This document shows, one piece after another, positions 20,359-31,926 of a stretch of 64,000 nucleotides of DNA. The DNA is from Eutypa lata (Eukaryota; Ascomycota; Sordariomycetes; Xylariales; Diatrypaceae): contig JAKULF010000009.1 of assembly GCA_022661535.1 (NCBI GenBank), positions 1,674,001-1,738,000 on the forward strand, read 5' to 3'. The notes under the pieces were generated by a model that ran no database searches, was not told the origin of the DNA, and worked only from the letters and a program-made list of their open reading frames with translations. The translations under genes were made by a program, and so were the position numbers. Position 1 is the stretch's first letter, and each line of letters starts with the position of its first letter.

Positions 20359-22905
20359 ATGATGAATGGTGATAATGAGTCTCAGAAAAATACCGGGAGC
20401 TACAGCCCTCGGTCTACTATCAAGGGTCGTCTGCAGACTCGACGGCTATCTGCCGCTCGGAAAACGCGTGGGCTAACATGTGCTAACTGCCGGGCGAAAA
20501 AGGTGTGTTCATATGCCGCGAATCGTCTAACTACGCCCGTGTTGCTGATTGTTTGGGGGTTTTTTTTTTCAAGGTGCGTTGCGACGGAGGCCAGCCCGGT
20601 TGCAAGACCTGCGAGATCTATGCCGTCGATTGCCGCTATGATAAAACGCCACCAATGTCGCAAGTCTTGAACCTAACCCGACAGCTCCAAGAAGCCGAGA
20701 AGGTCATTGCCGAACTACGTCAAAATCAGAATGAGATCGGCCGGCCCTCCTCGAGTAAGTCTAGATCAAGCCCAGCAGTGCCAAATCAGAATCAGGCCGC
20801 CTCTCCCCAGCGACTCAGCTTTACCTCGCCGTTAGAACAGCCGATAGGGCACTCTCCAAGCCTACATTCTACAGCCCTACCAGCGGCACAGCACGCCCCA
20901 CGAGTCACGACAACCCCCAGGGAAACCCCACTGGATCTCATTCTCGACGACCAAGGCAAGATAAACTACTATGGTCCTACTTCGGCTGTACATGAGCCTG
21001 CCGAACAGGAATCGCCCGTATCATGTGTTTCGAACAATGACAGTGCTACAAAGCAGTCGGGTTCCTGGTCGTCCGTTCTAGCTTCCGATCCAGCTTCGGA
21101 CGCGATCGAGTCGAGCTTATGGGAAGAGTATGCGCTGGAGAATGCCGCGCTCCGGGCAGGCATTCCGCGTCATGTTTTAGCCAAGTTGCTGCACTTGCAC
21201 TGGATATGGGTTTCTCCTATGTTTATGTGGGTCTATCGGCCAGCCTTCCTTCGTAAGTAGTTGAGTATCTCCATCTCGTAATAGTCTCTAGATGAGATAG
21301 TGTGCTGAATCGAGTACATATTACGTAGGTGACATGACAACTGGTGGACGCTACTATTCTGAATTGCTTCTTACTGTCTTATGCGCGCACGCGGCCAAAT
21401 ATTTGGATGACACATGGTCGAGACTTCTGAACTCTAGACTGAGGTTGCTCTTGAGTGATGCCATCCACGAACCCAGCTCTATACCAACGGTTCAGGCCCT
21501 TCTACAGCTGAGTGCAAGGGAGCTGGCCAACGGAGCACTCTCCCAAGCTTGGCTATATAGTGGCATGGCGTTCCGGATGGCAGATGACCTTGTACTGCAG
21601 CATGACGTCTTAGACGTCTCCCACGTGAAAGGCGTAAGTCCTATGGACCTGGAGGTTCGGCGGAGGCTGTCGTGGAGCTGTTATTTTTGGGATAAGTAAG
21701 CAGCTGACCTTACCTACACCTTCTACTACACCTTGTTAAAATACTCATACGGGAGAGAGATCAGGGCTATGAGTCTCTACACTGGCAGGCTTCCTGTCGT
21801 CACCGTCGTCCCCCCAACCTTCACATTAAATTCTCGTAAGTGCCAGTAGAAAGAGGCATCAAAGATTGGGAACCACATCCTAATAGATATACGTGCCAGT
21901 CGACGATTCCGCAGAGCAGGAGATTTGGTCGCCTTACTACGGGAACTCTCTGTCCCTTACCAATATCGCCCCTTATCAGTTCCCGTACATGAAGAGCCAC
22001 GTGGTATCGGCATTCTCCAACTCATGTAAACTATCTATCATCATTAGCGATGTGATCCAGCGGCTATATTCGCGGCAGAACAAGCCAATAGTTGAAGCTG
22101 GTCTTATAGATATACAAACACGCTTAGACGACTGGCGAGCCCAATCTCCTCCATATTTGAAATACGACCCGGCAAACCTACCTAGTACATCTCCTCCCCC
22201 TCACATCGTCTCACAGAAGTAGGTGCAATCTACCCCCATCCAGCCCTGTTACTCCCAGAATAGTAAATTATGTATGATGATTACAGCACTAATGACTCTG
22301 AAATAAACAGTATCTTGTACTTTACCACAGTGATCCTCGCCTACCGACCGTTCTGGTCAATCACAGAATACTACCAGAACTGCATCAGCGCAGCGCGAAG
22401 TATCGAGAAACTCCTCGTTCTCTTCGAGTCCGCCTTCGGGTTCGAGAACATCAGCTACCTGATGGGCTACTGCATATATACCGGCGCGTCGGTGATGCTG
22501 GAACATACGAAGAAGGGTCAAGACGGTGCTAACAATACGATGCGGACGTTTCTGCGCGCCTTACAGGCGGGCTCGAGGCGGTGTCCGCTCCTCGAGCGCA
22601 GCTTGAATATCGTCATCAGGAGTTTGCAGCCGAGCGGGATTCAGAGACCACCTATAGTCACGGGCAGTAACCCTGCCACTACCGCTACCACTCACACTCG
22701 TGCTCATACCCCCTATTACTTGCCGGCATTTCCACAATTAGAACATCAAGACGTTAATGCCAACTTGGACGGGTTTGAGGGCGGGGGTGGAGGTTTCGGC
22801 GACCAGCAAGGCTTCACAGGTAGTAGTAGTATGCTGTTCCTCGATTGCTATCCAGAAATGCAACTCAACCTAGGAGACTTCGCACCCTCGCAGGTACAGA
22901 TGTGA
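20359..22905 (+). CDS. Zn2Cys6 fungal transcription factor (catabolic cluster regulator)
   Basis: Six exons, 20359-20502, 20574-21252, 21329-21695, 21765-21835, 21900-22218 and 22311-22905, give 724 residues with all phases consistent. The first intron splits the DNA-binding domain; splicing gives CANCRAKKVRCDGGQPGCKTC with cysteines at 41, 44, 51, 58, 61 and 68 (CX2CX6CX6CX2CX6C). A coiled-coil linker (VLNLTRQLQEAEKVIAEL) follows, then a Ser/Pro-rich region and the fungal-specific middle domain (MTTGGRYYSELLLTVLCAHAAKY, LQLSARELANGALSQAWLYSG, RRLSWSCYFWDK). The C-terminus is glycine-rich and acidic, a likely activation region. It is transcribed away from the Dal5-type permease, so it probably controls that gene, the amidohydrolase and the SDR, with a pathway metabolite as inducer. 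Confidence 0.88.
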
Positions 22906-23371
22906 ACGGAATCAATATAAGCCTATCTATTGCGGGTTTTGCTGATTGATATTTGGCTTGCTTTTCATGCTATATTTTTAACCTAAGTCTTACGTTTCAG
23001 CGTCATGTACCAACATATATTTCAGGGGCTAGGTTATGAGAACCATATCAGCTATAGAAGATACGATGAATATCTACCCGCTGGATTCAGGGATAGGTGA
23101 GAGTCTTTGAATATTACTACAGGGTATATGGGCCTGTTCCTTCCAACATCAATGATATATTTTATGCATGAAGGGTAGATATATGTTACCGGTTGTTATT
23201 GCATGAACTAAATCCTTCGAGCGCAATCAAGGTCAATCCAGTCCTGTCTGATTACTTAGTTACTAATTCCAGTGTTCCGTTCAGCTAACGTGTCTGCCTT
23301 TAATGCTGGTCTATCAGCCTTTCCAGCCGTTGTCTATTATAAACAAGGGATTATGTCAGCTCTTTTTCTTT
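22906..23371. other. Convergent intergenic region
   Basis: About 470 bp between the tails of the regulator and the SDR. No feature beyond presumed 3' ends. Confidence 0.4.
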
Positions 23372-24663
23372 TCAGTCTATGCCCAACAAATAATTTCGCG
23401 ATAATAACGAGGAAAAGGGGGGGGGACTGACACCACCGTCAACCGGCATAATCAAACCAGTAATCCATCCCGCCTCCTTGCTTGCGAGGAACAGAATAGC
23501 TATGTTCCCATCCCAGGGCCTCGAGGTCAGCAAATATATTATTGGTATCCGGGCAGCTAGGGTTTGCATATAACTGTGGATGACCCACCATATCCTACGT
23601 CCCATCCCGTTCCCTCCTTCTTCATGAGATTCTGGTTTATCCGCGCCTGTCTCATTTCATCCGTCATCCCACGGCCTCGCGTCATGGGCGTGTAGACCAT
23701 CCCGGGAGCAACGCAGTTGACGCGTATATTCTCTTTGCCATGATGTGCAGCCACTACGGCATTTCAGTCAGGATAGTTTTGCTCCCTAGAGATAAATCAT
23801 AAATAGGGCTCAAGGTCTGCTTACTAGCTCGTGTCATCTGGATAATAGCACCCTTGGTCGTCGGGTACAATAGGCTGGGGTTACCACCGAGCACTGGTTG
23901 ATCTTTAGTTCCGTAGTAAGGGCGGAATCCCGGTAGCCAGTTGCCTATCTAGACACGTGGGAAGGTTAATGGGAAATCACATTACTCACATCCGCTGACA
24001 GACGACATGTTGATGATAGACCCGCGGCCGACTTTTCGCATCTCGGGGATGGCATACCGGCTCATCATGACCATGCTCGTTACATTAATGCGAAAATCGC
24101 GATCCCACGCGTCCAGGTTGATCTCGGTGGCATCCCCCATAGCACCACCCACGCCCACTGTGTAATAGAATCGAATATTCAGCCAGTAAATCATCTACTC
24201 ATCGGTCCATGCATATCATATTTCTTCGCGGAGGGCTGACGCAATTTCCGCAGATGTAGATAGATGAAAGAAATTAACTCGGGATGGAGTGTTTTCCACG
24301 AACCGATATTTACCAGGATATGAACAGCACCCCAAAGCTCAACCGTCTTGGCCACGGCGTTCTTGCACGACTCCTCATTGGTGACGTCCGCCTGTATCAC
24401 GTACGAGGTGCCTCCCTCCTCATCAATCATCCGCTTCGTCTCCTCGGCCCATTCTACGTTGCAATCAACGAGCGCGACCTTGGCTCCATGGCGCGCGAGC
24501 AGGATAGCGGCAGCACGGCCATTTCCGATCTCACCTAAGACAGCCATTCATCAGTTATCAAGATATCCAGACCATGTGTGACTAACTCACCCTGCATTCG
24601 GGACCCGGCACCTGTCACGATGGCGACGTCCTTGCTAAAATCAAATGCTCGCGGTGGCGTCAT
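23372..24663 (-). CDS. Short-chain dehydrogenase/reductase (classical SDR)
   Basis: Six exons, 24663-24591, 24534-24304, 24157-23990, 23944-23825, 23753-23589 and 23499-23372, give 294 residues. The cofactor loop VAIVTGAGSRMQGEIGNG spans the first intron. The strand VALVDCN suggests NAD preference (Asp at its end). Then come IQADVT, the catalytic SSVSG serine, and YPTTKGA with the YxxxK pair, followed by VNCVAPGMVYTPM and ITGLIMPVDGG at the C-terminus. The last join gives WDVGYAILFLASKEAGW, which matches SDR homologs better than the unspliced frame. Intron 3 is only 45 bp and intron 2 has a weak GTTCGT donor, so those two joins are least certain. Likely role: oxidation of an alcohol intermediate in the amidohydrolase/permease cluster. 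Confidence 0.8.
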
Positions 24664-25028
24664 TGCTTTTCTATACCTGATTTATGCTTCCTTGACTTCA
24701 AATAGGTATCCGAGCATGAGGAGATAATACGGGGTGTACGGTGGTATTATAATACAACTCACGTTTAAAGACCAGGGCTTGCAGTATCTCTTACAATTAC
24801 TCAACTCGGGCTAGCGAATAACCCTTCCGGGGGCAAATGCTCCCATACTCCAATTCGATTTGCCATCGAGTTGGAGTTGACGTTTGGTTCGGGGAGATGC
24901 CGACAGCGCCGCGGTCAAGTGCCGGGCCTTGACTCCAAGTTTCATTATATCTTTTCGTGGGATTAATTGGTTGACGGGCAATTGCCGTAGCTGTGCGGAT
25001 CATCAAAAGATTCGTCCACCTACATGCA
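24664..25028. other. SDR upstream region
   Basis: About 360 bp upstream of the SDR start, with no gene, ending at TIR element copy B. Confidence 0.4.
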
Positions 25029-25241
25029 AGTTGGTGCCAAAATAACTGACAACATTTTTTTTCATTGCATACCTGATGTTTTAGTTAAAGCAAGTCAATG
25101 TTTAAAGATCATGTAAAATTTGAATAATGTTATTCTTATAAAGTTACAAATAGAATAATCTGTGCTCATTCTTGAATAATTATAAATTATTCGAATTTTG
25201 AATTTACAGTAGTTGATATGCCATTTTATTTGGTAACAGCT
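25029..25241. mobile_element. TIR element copy B (MITE-like)
   Basis: 213 bp. The left end is AGTTGGTGCCAAAATAAC; the right end on the other strand is AGCTGTTACCAAATAAAA. The interior matches copy A (GAATAATCTGTGCTCATTC, then AATTATTCGAATTTTGAA). Non-coding. Confidence 0.75.
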
Positions 25242-26209
25242 TGCTATAGGGGTTAACAAAGATTCTCCTTCACGTCATAAACACATCTCTATTGAAAAGC
25301 TCCAACAAATTTTCAGGCAACCGTAAAATGTGGAAGAACGCCTAGACAGATGAGCCCCATTCCGTCATTGTCTGTTTCGCTATTTCAGATACTTCGATAT
25401 AGAAATCATCACTATCCTTCAAGCCCAATGTCACAACCAGGTCCATATATTAAGACAGATGATTGTAAACCGGGACGACAAGGTTTGTGGTAATATCCAA
25501 CACGCAGCCATATTCACGTTATTAGAGCTAACATTCAATAGGCAGGACGAGCACCACTAGCAACTCACCTTAGATCTCAGACGGCGCCGCTGCCGGGCTT
25601 CTCCTACGCCGCAGCACGACAAGAAAACTAGAACTAGGCGACCCAATTATCGAGAAGATTCATTGCTACTACAGTGGTTGGCTGCTCCCGCGTTGAGATA
25701 CGTGTCGGCCCCGCCCTTACCATCTCCAAGCTACTCTACTGAGTAAACTTGACCCGAACGACACGGAATCCGTTGGGAGAGCAATGAGGCTTCCGCGAGT
25801 TAAATCTATGGCTTGAGAAAGCTAGGCCTAAAGAGGGAGCTTGTGGATGGCAAGTTGAACCCCGACGGAGGTACTGTTGTTATAAGCCATCTCTTAGGCG
25901 CTGCACATCGAATATAAAACTGGCGCAGGTCGGCGGACAGCGATGCCCGAGTGCTGAGAGCATCGTGGAAGTTTTTCTAGTCCTCTGCGAAGGGGAGGGG
26001 TCACCAAAACCATAGCAAGAGCTTGCAGGGGTCACAGTTGTCGTCGACGGTGGGCTCCTCTTCCGGAGTCGAGGGGGGTGACCTGTTGGGCACGTAAAGG
26101 ACTCGCCTTAGTAAAAATGTGTGATGGATAAGTCTACTTTGTAGATATGCGGCATCAGGGTCATAGTGACATACTCTGTAGATCATAAGTGCTCCAGTGG
26201 TAGGAGTCA
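25242..26209. other. Gene-poor spacer
   Basis: About 970 bp between two TIR elements. No supported gene. Confidence 0.4.
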
Positions 26210-26504
26210 AGTTTTTGCCAAATTAAATGACACCCTAGAAGTTCAAATTTGGATAATATTTAGTCGGATAGTAGCAATTAGTGATTATTTTATATTCAGG
26301 ATTACAAGTGTAAGGTTATTCAAATTTTAAATTTCTTGATGGTATTATAACCGAATCATATATAACTTAAGTCGGTACATAAGAAGGCGTATGATAAAAG
26401 GTGGAAGGTGTTAAGTACTTGGTAGCAACTTGGGAGTGTAGGGTATATAACACCACTTCAAACTATATATTTATCCATACATATCTGCTAGTGCGATTTG
26501 GCAA
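26210..26504. mobile_element. TIR element copy C (degenerate)
   Basis: The left end AGTTTTTGCCAAATTAAA matches the right TIR of copy A. A weak right end GATTTGGCAACT lies at 26494-26504. The interior keeps GATTATTTTATATTCAGG and TTATTCAAATTTTAAATT, resembling copies A and B. The right boundary is uncertain. Confidence 0.45.
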
Positions 26505-27061
26505 CTAACGAAAGTATTAGACACATATCTTTCGTTGGTTATGGGACGGAATGTATAAAAGGAGAAGCCGCTCACTGCCTTTGCAAACCGCCGGCTCATA
26601 CTATCAACGTTTTCTGATTTCCCCGGGCACGACTATAGGGACGGGGAAGTATATTTTATGTATTAGAGAAAGAGTGGAAGTCCGCATTGCATGGGGTAGC
26701 TAAATCAGTCTTGCGACACTTTACTTTTTCCACACCTTGTGCTTCTTCAACAGAAATAAGATAAGATAGGAGGAAAATATTAGTAATGATTCATAGGCTC
26801 CCTAATCGTCGATAAAATAATTGTTAAGACTTTCCAGTAATTATCGTCACAAGTTAGAGCCCCTCGTCAGACATTGATGTTTGCGGCGTACCTCCACCAA
26901 TGACTTGCCAGGCATTATAGCCTAATGGATATATAAGAGAGATGGGATGCGTATGTATTGAGATGCAACGACTCCATTGGTATGCCTATATCTGATATAA
27001 TATCTAGCATCTCTAACTCTTAGGTATCTGATCTACGAATATGCAACTCCACAAGGTAGTG
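26505..27061. other. Intergenic, promoter-like piece without a gene
   Basis: TATAAAAGG at 26555 resembles a TATA box, but no reading frame follows. The rest is the 3' flank of the histidinol phosphatase gene. Confidence 0.35.
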
Positions 27062-28132
27062 TTACCATTTGCTGACGACTTCCTTGATCGAAGCAATTGT
27101 GACCTCCTTGTTAGTCAACTTAGACTTCTGATCCTCAACCGTGCCTGGATGCGGATCCCTCTCCAGCGTGAATACACTCGTGACCCCTAGACTTGTCAGG
27201 TAATCCAATGCTCTTGCGTAGTTCGTTCCAACCTGCGCGATTCCGTGGCTATCATCGGACAACGTGAATTGACCTCCCAGCTTGATCCATTCCTATAGAA
27301 TATTAGCACGGAACCTCACGCATGGGTGACCGATTTGGGGATGAAGTCGTAAATCATAAGGGCAATCTCACCTCAGCAATAAACCGACAAGGGTAGGGCT
27401 CCTCTAACCCCTTGCGAAACGCGCTAGAATTGCATTCGAGCCAGCCACCATAGCTAGCAACGAGCTTCAGATTTCTCACGATGCGCTCCCACACGCCCTT
27501 CCACTCCCTCACATCATATCCCGGGTTCCTGCTCATCAGGCGGATCAGGTCAAAGTGGCCCACGATCCGAGGCCGCAGGGCCTGCAGCATCTCGAACTGC
27601 TCGTCGTAGTACCGCTCGTACATCTCCTCTTCAGTGTCGCCAGCAGTGTGGAGAGCCTTCCTGTAATACAGAGCGTCGTAGTCTATGGGGATTCCCATCA
27701 CGTGGTGCAAGCTACCGATGAAGTAATCGATATCGGGGTGTGACGAGAGGGACTCGATGAGGGATCTGTTTGCGGGACGTATCCACTCGCCCTCGAAGCC
27801 GATGAGGATGTGTATCTGGGAAGCATACGCTTCCTGTAGTCGCTTGGCTTCGATGAGATAAGCCTCGTGTCTAGGTCCCAAGGCGGCAAGGGAAGCCTCT
27901 GGGTCATCAAGCTAGGTGATGTTAGTCAGGTAGGTATGAGGAAGGGCTGGGAAAACAGCGGATGACTCACCTCTTCGGGGTACAAGTCCTCAAGAGAAGT
28001 TCGTGGCATGTGCTCAGTGAGACCGATTGTTGTGTAGCCGATGCTAATAGCGTGCTTTATGACATCTTCTAGCTGGTCTTTGGCATGGCCCGGGCAGAAT
28101 TGCCCCGAGTGGGAATGCATTGTAAACGCCAT
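27062..28132 (-). CDS. HIS2: Histidinol-phosphatase, PHP family
   Basis: Three exons, 28132-27971, 27911-27372 and 27292-27062, give 310 residues, all joined in phase 0. The PHP metal-site motifs are present: MHSHSGQFCPGHAKD (HxH, residues 5-19), GLTEHMPR, IGFEGEW, DYFIGSLHHV, IVGHFDLIRL and FTLSDDSHGIAQVG near the end. These match yeast His2, which removes phosphate from L-histidinol phosphate in the eighth step of histidine biosynthesis. A TTG codon lies seven codons upstream in frame, but the ATG at 28132 starts the conserved sequence directly. It shares its promoter with the PWI/CCCH/RRM gene. Confidence 0.9.
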
Positions 28133-29239
28133 TGTGACTCCGTCTTTTAACAACCAGAGAGAACAAGAACGGTATGAACAGCTCGTTTGGTGGCAATGAT
28201 CGTCTTGCTCATTGAGACAAGAGGAGGGTCAGACAGAGCCTGATACAAAAATCAAGTAGATGTGTTGTGAAGGGAGATGGCTGATGTTATAAGATGTCAA
28301 GTATAAATAGATAAGATATGATTAGGCTGATATTAGCTTCACCAAAATCGTCTCTAGTATGCCAAGTACGATAATTAGTTGACTTCAAATTAGAACAGCA
28401 GAGGTAAACTTTTCACCTACACAACCTCAACTTATAGCTGCTTAAGTACCTAGGCAAGACAAAGAGAATAGTATTAGGCATACCTAGGTATCTAGAAGAA
28501 TGTCTGAGAGAAAATATTTTCACAGCAACAGACGATAGGAATCTTGTTTGATTTCTTTTTTTTTCCTGTCTTTTTTAATGGACTATGATTGCCTGGGTAG
28601 GTATTTTCCTACAACCTACCAGCCTAATAACCCCTCCCCCGCCATGAACTTCACTGAAGCTCAAAGGAATTGCTTCACGCTGCATGACGCTAATGCTGGT
28701 TTTAGCGTCAATTAGTAATTAAGCCAATAATAGCGCCTTGCATCTTGTAGCTAGAATCTGTCAACCCTGTCAATCAAGACGCGTCTGGCGGCTTTTCTTT
28801 CATCAGTCCCAGTCAAGCTTTAGTGTATGTTGTATGTACATACATACGCAATAATACGGGATATGTAGTACCTATGTAGCCTTATTGTCGCCTCTCCCTC
28901 GTCAATTCCGTCAAGATCGACATCTTTTTTTTTTTCTTTCCAATCAACATCTATGTTAAGCCCTCCCTGTCACCCTGCCACCGTTGATTCACTTGATTCA
29001 GCCTTGCGTTTAATTGAATCATCCATTGGCATACTCTTTACCAACCAACTGCCATTTTAACAAAAGCTTTCTTTTATTTCCTTCTTCCAACTAATAAAGC
29101 TAGGCATACTTACATAGCCAGGTGTCTTTGATATGCCAGTGATGACCTAAGTTAGGACGTCCTCGCTTCACGATAAAATTCGCTTCCTAAGTACGTTAAA
29201 ACTACATCGCGAACGCAAACGCGAACGAGAACGAAAGCC
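28133..29239. promoter_or_regulatory. Divergent promoter region with perfect inverted repeat
   Basis: 1.1 kb between the histidinol phosphatase and the RNA-binding protein gene. It contains TGACGCTAA (28685-28693) and TTAGCGTCA (28702-28710), perfect inverted 9-mers around an 8-bp spacer, two TACCTAGG palindromes (28447, 28481) and a T-rich tract at 28925-28940. The TGACG half-sites resemble bZIP targets; the binding protein is unknown. Confidence 0.4.
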
Positions 29240-31926
29240 ATGTTGTTCAACGAGAGCGACGCGCCTCACCTGAAGGCGTGGATTGTTGGACGTCTGGCCA
29301 ACGAGTATGTGGTTACTGGAAATTTGCTTCAATGTCTCATCTTGACATCCTGAATGCTGAACTGACTGTCTGTAGTTCTGACGCAGATGCCGATGTCTTG
29401 GCCGACTACGTGCTTGCCCTGTTGCGACATGATGACACCGCCGATAACATTAGGAAGATGTTTGATGAAGAAATTCCTGATTTTCTCAGAGAAGGTATGC
29501 ATTTCTACATCCTTCCATACCCAGAGCCGTATGTGCTATACTAACTTTTCTGTCTTGCTTTCCAGGAGCTACCGCATTCAATGACGACGTTTTCCAGGCT
29601 GTCAAATATAAATCCTATATTCCCGGTGCTCCGCCTGCCCCTCCAGTTGTCCGACAACCTCCCGCTCAAATCCGTAACCAACTACACCAGCGACCAGACT
29701 CTCAATATCAACCCGAAGCACCCTTCGGCCAGAACCCAGGGTTTCCTCCTTTTGGCCCTGCTGGATCCCGCAAGAGAGCCTACAATAACCTTGATGACGA
29801 TAACGACGTCAGCTTCATTCTTGAGAGCCGCGATCCCTATCTTCCTACCCAGCCTTACAAACAGCCAAGAAGAGGAGGCAGGGACTTCGCATCGCGCGGC
29901 GGTAGATTTGATGATGGTTATGGAATGAGAGGTCCGCGCGGAGGTCCTAATCTTTATCAACCTCCCCCTGGGCCCAGTATTGGTCAATATGGACAGCCAC
30001 CCGCTTACCCTTCCTATCCCCACGCCCAGAACCTGCCGCCGGTTGACCCAAACAACATTTTAGAAAATATCCAGAGGTTACAACAGCTTGGTATCCCTAT
30101 TCCCCAAGCATCCGATTTACCCCGACCAGTCTACTCGGGGCCTGCCATTCCCCCGCCTCGACGAAGAAAGGGCCGCTGCAGAGATTACGATACGAAAGGC
30201 TATTGTTCGAGAGGTAGCCGTTGCCTATATGAACATGGGTCAGAATCCGTCTACGTGCCCTCATTTGGACCACCACCAGCGGACGGTAAGCTACTTGGCG
30301 AAATTTCAGTACATAAGTGAATACTAACCAGGGCTCAGAGTACGACCCTCACAATGCATCATTGCCGCTAGGACCTTTTGGCCTTCCACCTCCGTCTCAG
30401 GCAGTACCACCATTAGATATGGCTTCGTTTAAGGCAGCGCCACCTAACAGACAAGAATTTAAGAGGCAAAAACGGCCGCCCAAGGGACGGGCACCAATTG
30501 CTGCTAATGGGCCCGTGCATGACAGAACGAAGTCTACGATTGTTGTTCAGAATATCCCAGCGGAACATTTTACGGATGCCGATATCCGGGGTTATTTCGG
30601 CCAGTTCGGCAACATCGACGAGGTGACGATGCAAGACAGTCGCCTTGCAGTTATCAAGTTTGACACATGGGACGCAGCCAATGCCGCATGGAGTTCTCCG
30701 AAAGTCATCTTCGACAACCGTTTTGTCAAGGTATTCTGGTATAAGGATGAAATGGATGCTAGTCAGGGCCTCAAGGGGAAGTCTGCGAATGGTACGAGGA
30801 ATGGCGCTAGCAATGGAGAAGTTCCCCCCGAAGAGAATAAAGAGCCAGACTTTGATATGGACGAGTTTTTGCGGAAGCAGAAAGAAGCACAAAAGGCCCA
30901 CGAAGAGAAGACCCAGAAACGGCAAGAGATCGAGAAAGAACGACAAGCGCTTGAGGACCGGCAAAAGGAACTACTCGCCCGACAGCAAGAAGAAAGGCGG
31001 AAACTCCAAGCTAAATTAGCCGCCAAGGGGCCCAATGGTGGATCATTATCACCAACAGACACGAAAACGAGAACCCCCAGCGAGAAACCGAGCACACAAG
31101 CCGAAGCCCTCCGAGCGCAATTAGCAGCGTTGGAGGAAGAGGCGAATTCACTCGGCATCGATCCTGACGCACAAGATGAATCTTACTCCTGGAGTCCCCG
31201 AGGTCGTGGTAGAGGTAGACGCGTCTATCGTGGACGAGGCGGATTTCCACCGAGGGCAGCATATCGCGGGAACTATAGCTACCGTGGAAGGGGAGGGGGA
31301 GACAATGAGGCTAGACATACCGCATATGCTGCCTACTCGTTGGATCTCCGCCCTAAGACTATCGCGATCACTGGGGCCGATTTCGCAGTACCTGAAAAGG
31401 AAGAGGCGCTGCGGCAGCACCTTTTCGTAAGTTTTGTATCCTTTGTAGCATAGTTGAAAGAAACGAAATTACCCTTGGTTTGTGGGACCACTAACTAACA
31501 CGTCACAAACAGGGCGTTGGCGAATTCAAGGACATCCACATCGACCCCGCGACTACGCACATTACGTTCAAGGACCGCAAGACGGCCGAGCAGTTCATGT
31601 TCGGCGTCACGGCCGCCGGCAAGAACCAGATCCCCGGCATCGAGGAGAAGCTCGAGCTTGCGTGGTCCTCGACGGCGCCCGGAACGGAGCAATCTTCTGG
31701 CAACAACACCGCTGCCGCCCCCGCGGGCGATGACGATGGCGACGCCCTCATGGCTAGTGGCCTTGAAGACGCCGCTGCTGCCGCTGCTGTTGCTGCTTCC
31801 GGGAAGGAAAAGTCTATCGACGATGGCCCGGGAGCAGACGATACTGCCGCCGCCGCCGCCGCCGATCTGGAAGATGGCGAGGTCGATGAAGGCGGCGATG
31901 ATATGGACTACGAGGGAATATTTTAG
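29240..31926 (+). CDS. PWI / CCCH zinc finger / RRM RNA-binding protein (RBM26/27-like)
   Basis: Five exons, 29240-29304, 29376-29494, 29566-30285, 30339-31426 and 31513-31926, give 801 residues. The order of domains is that of RBM26/27 and fission yeast Rmn1: an N-terminal PWI-like helical domain (residues 1-75, DAPHLKAWIVGRL), a Pro/Gly-rich linker, a CCCH finger near 263-283 (CRDYDTKGYC...CLYEH, C-x8-C-x5-C-x3-H), an RRM near 364-435 (STIVVQNIPAEHFTDADIRG), a long charged coiled coil near 476-530, an RGG-type region near 587-622 and a second RRM-like fold near the end (VGEFKDIHIDPATTHITF). Rmn1 works with the MTREC nuclear RNA surveillance complex, and the same nuclear role is likely here. 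The C-terminal tail is Ala/Asp-rich. Confidence 0.88.
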
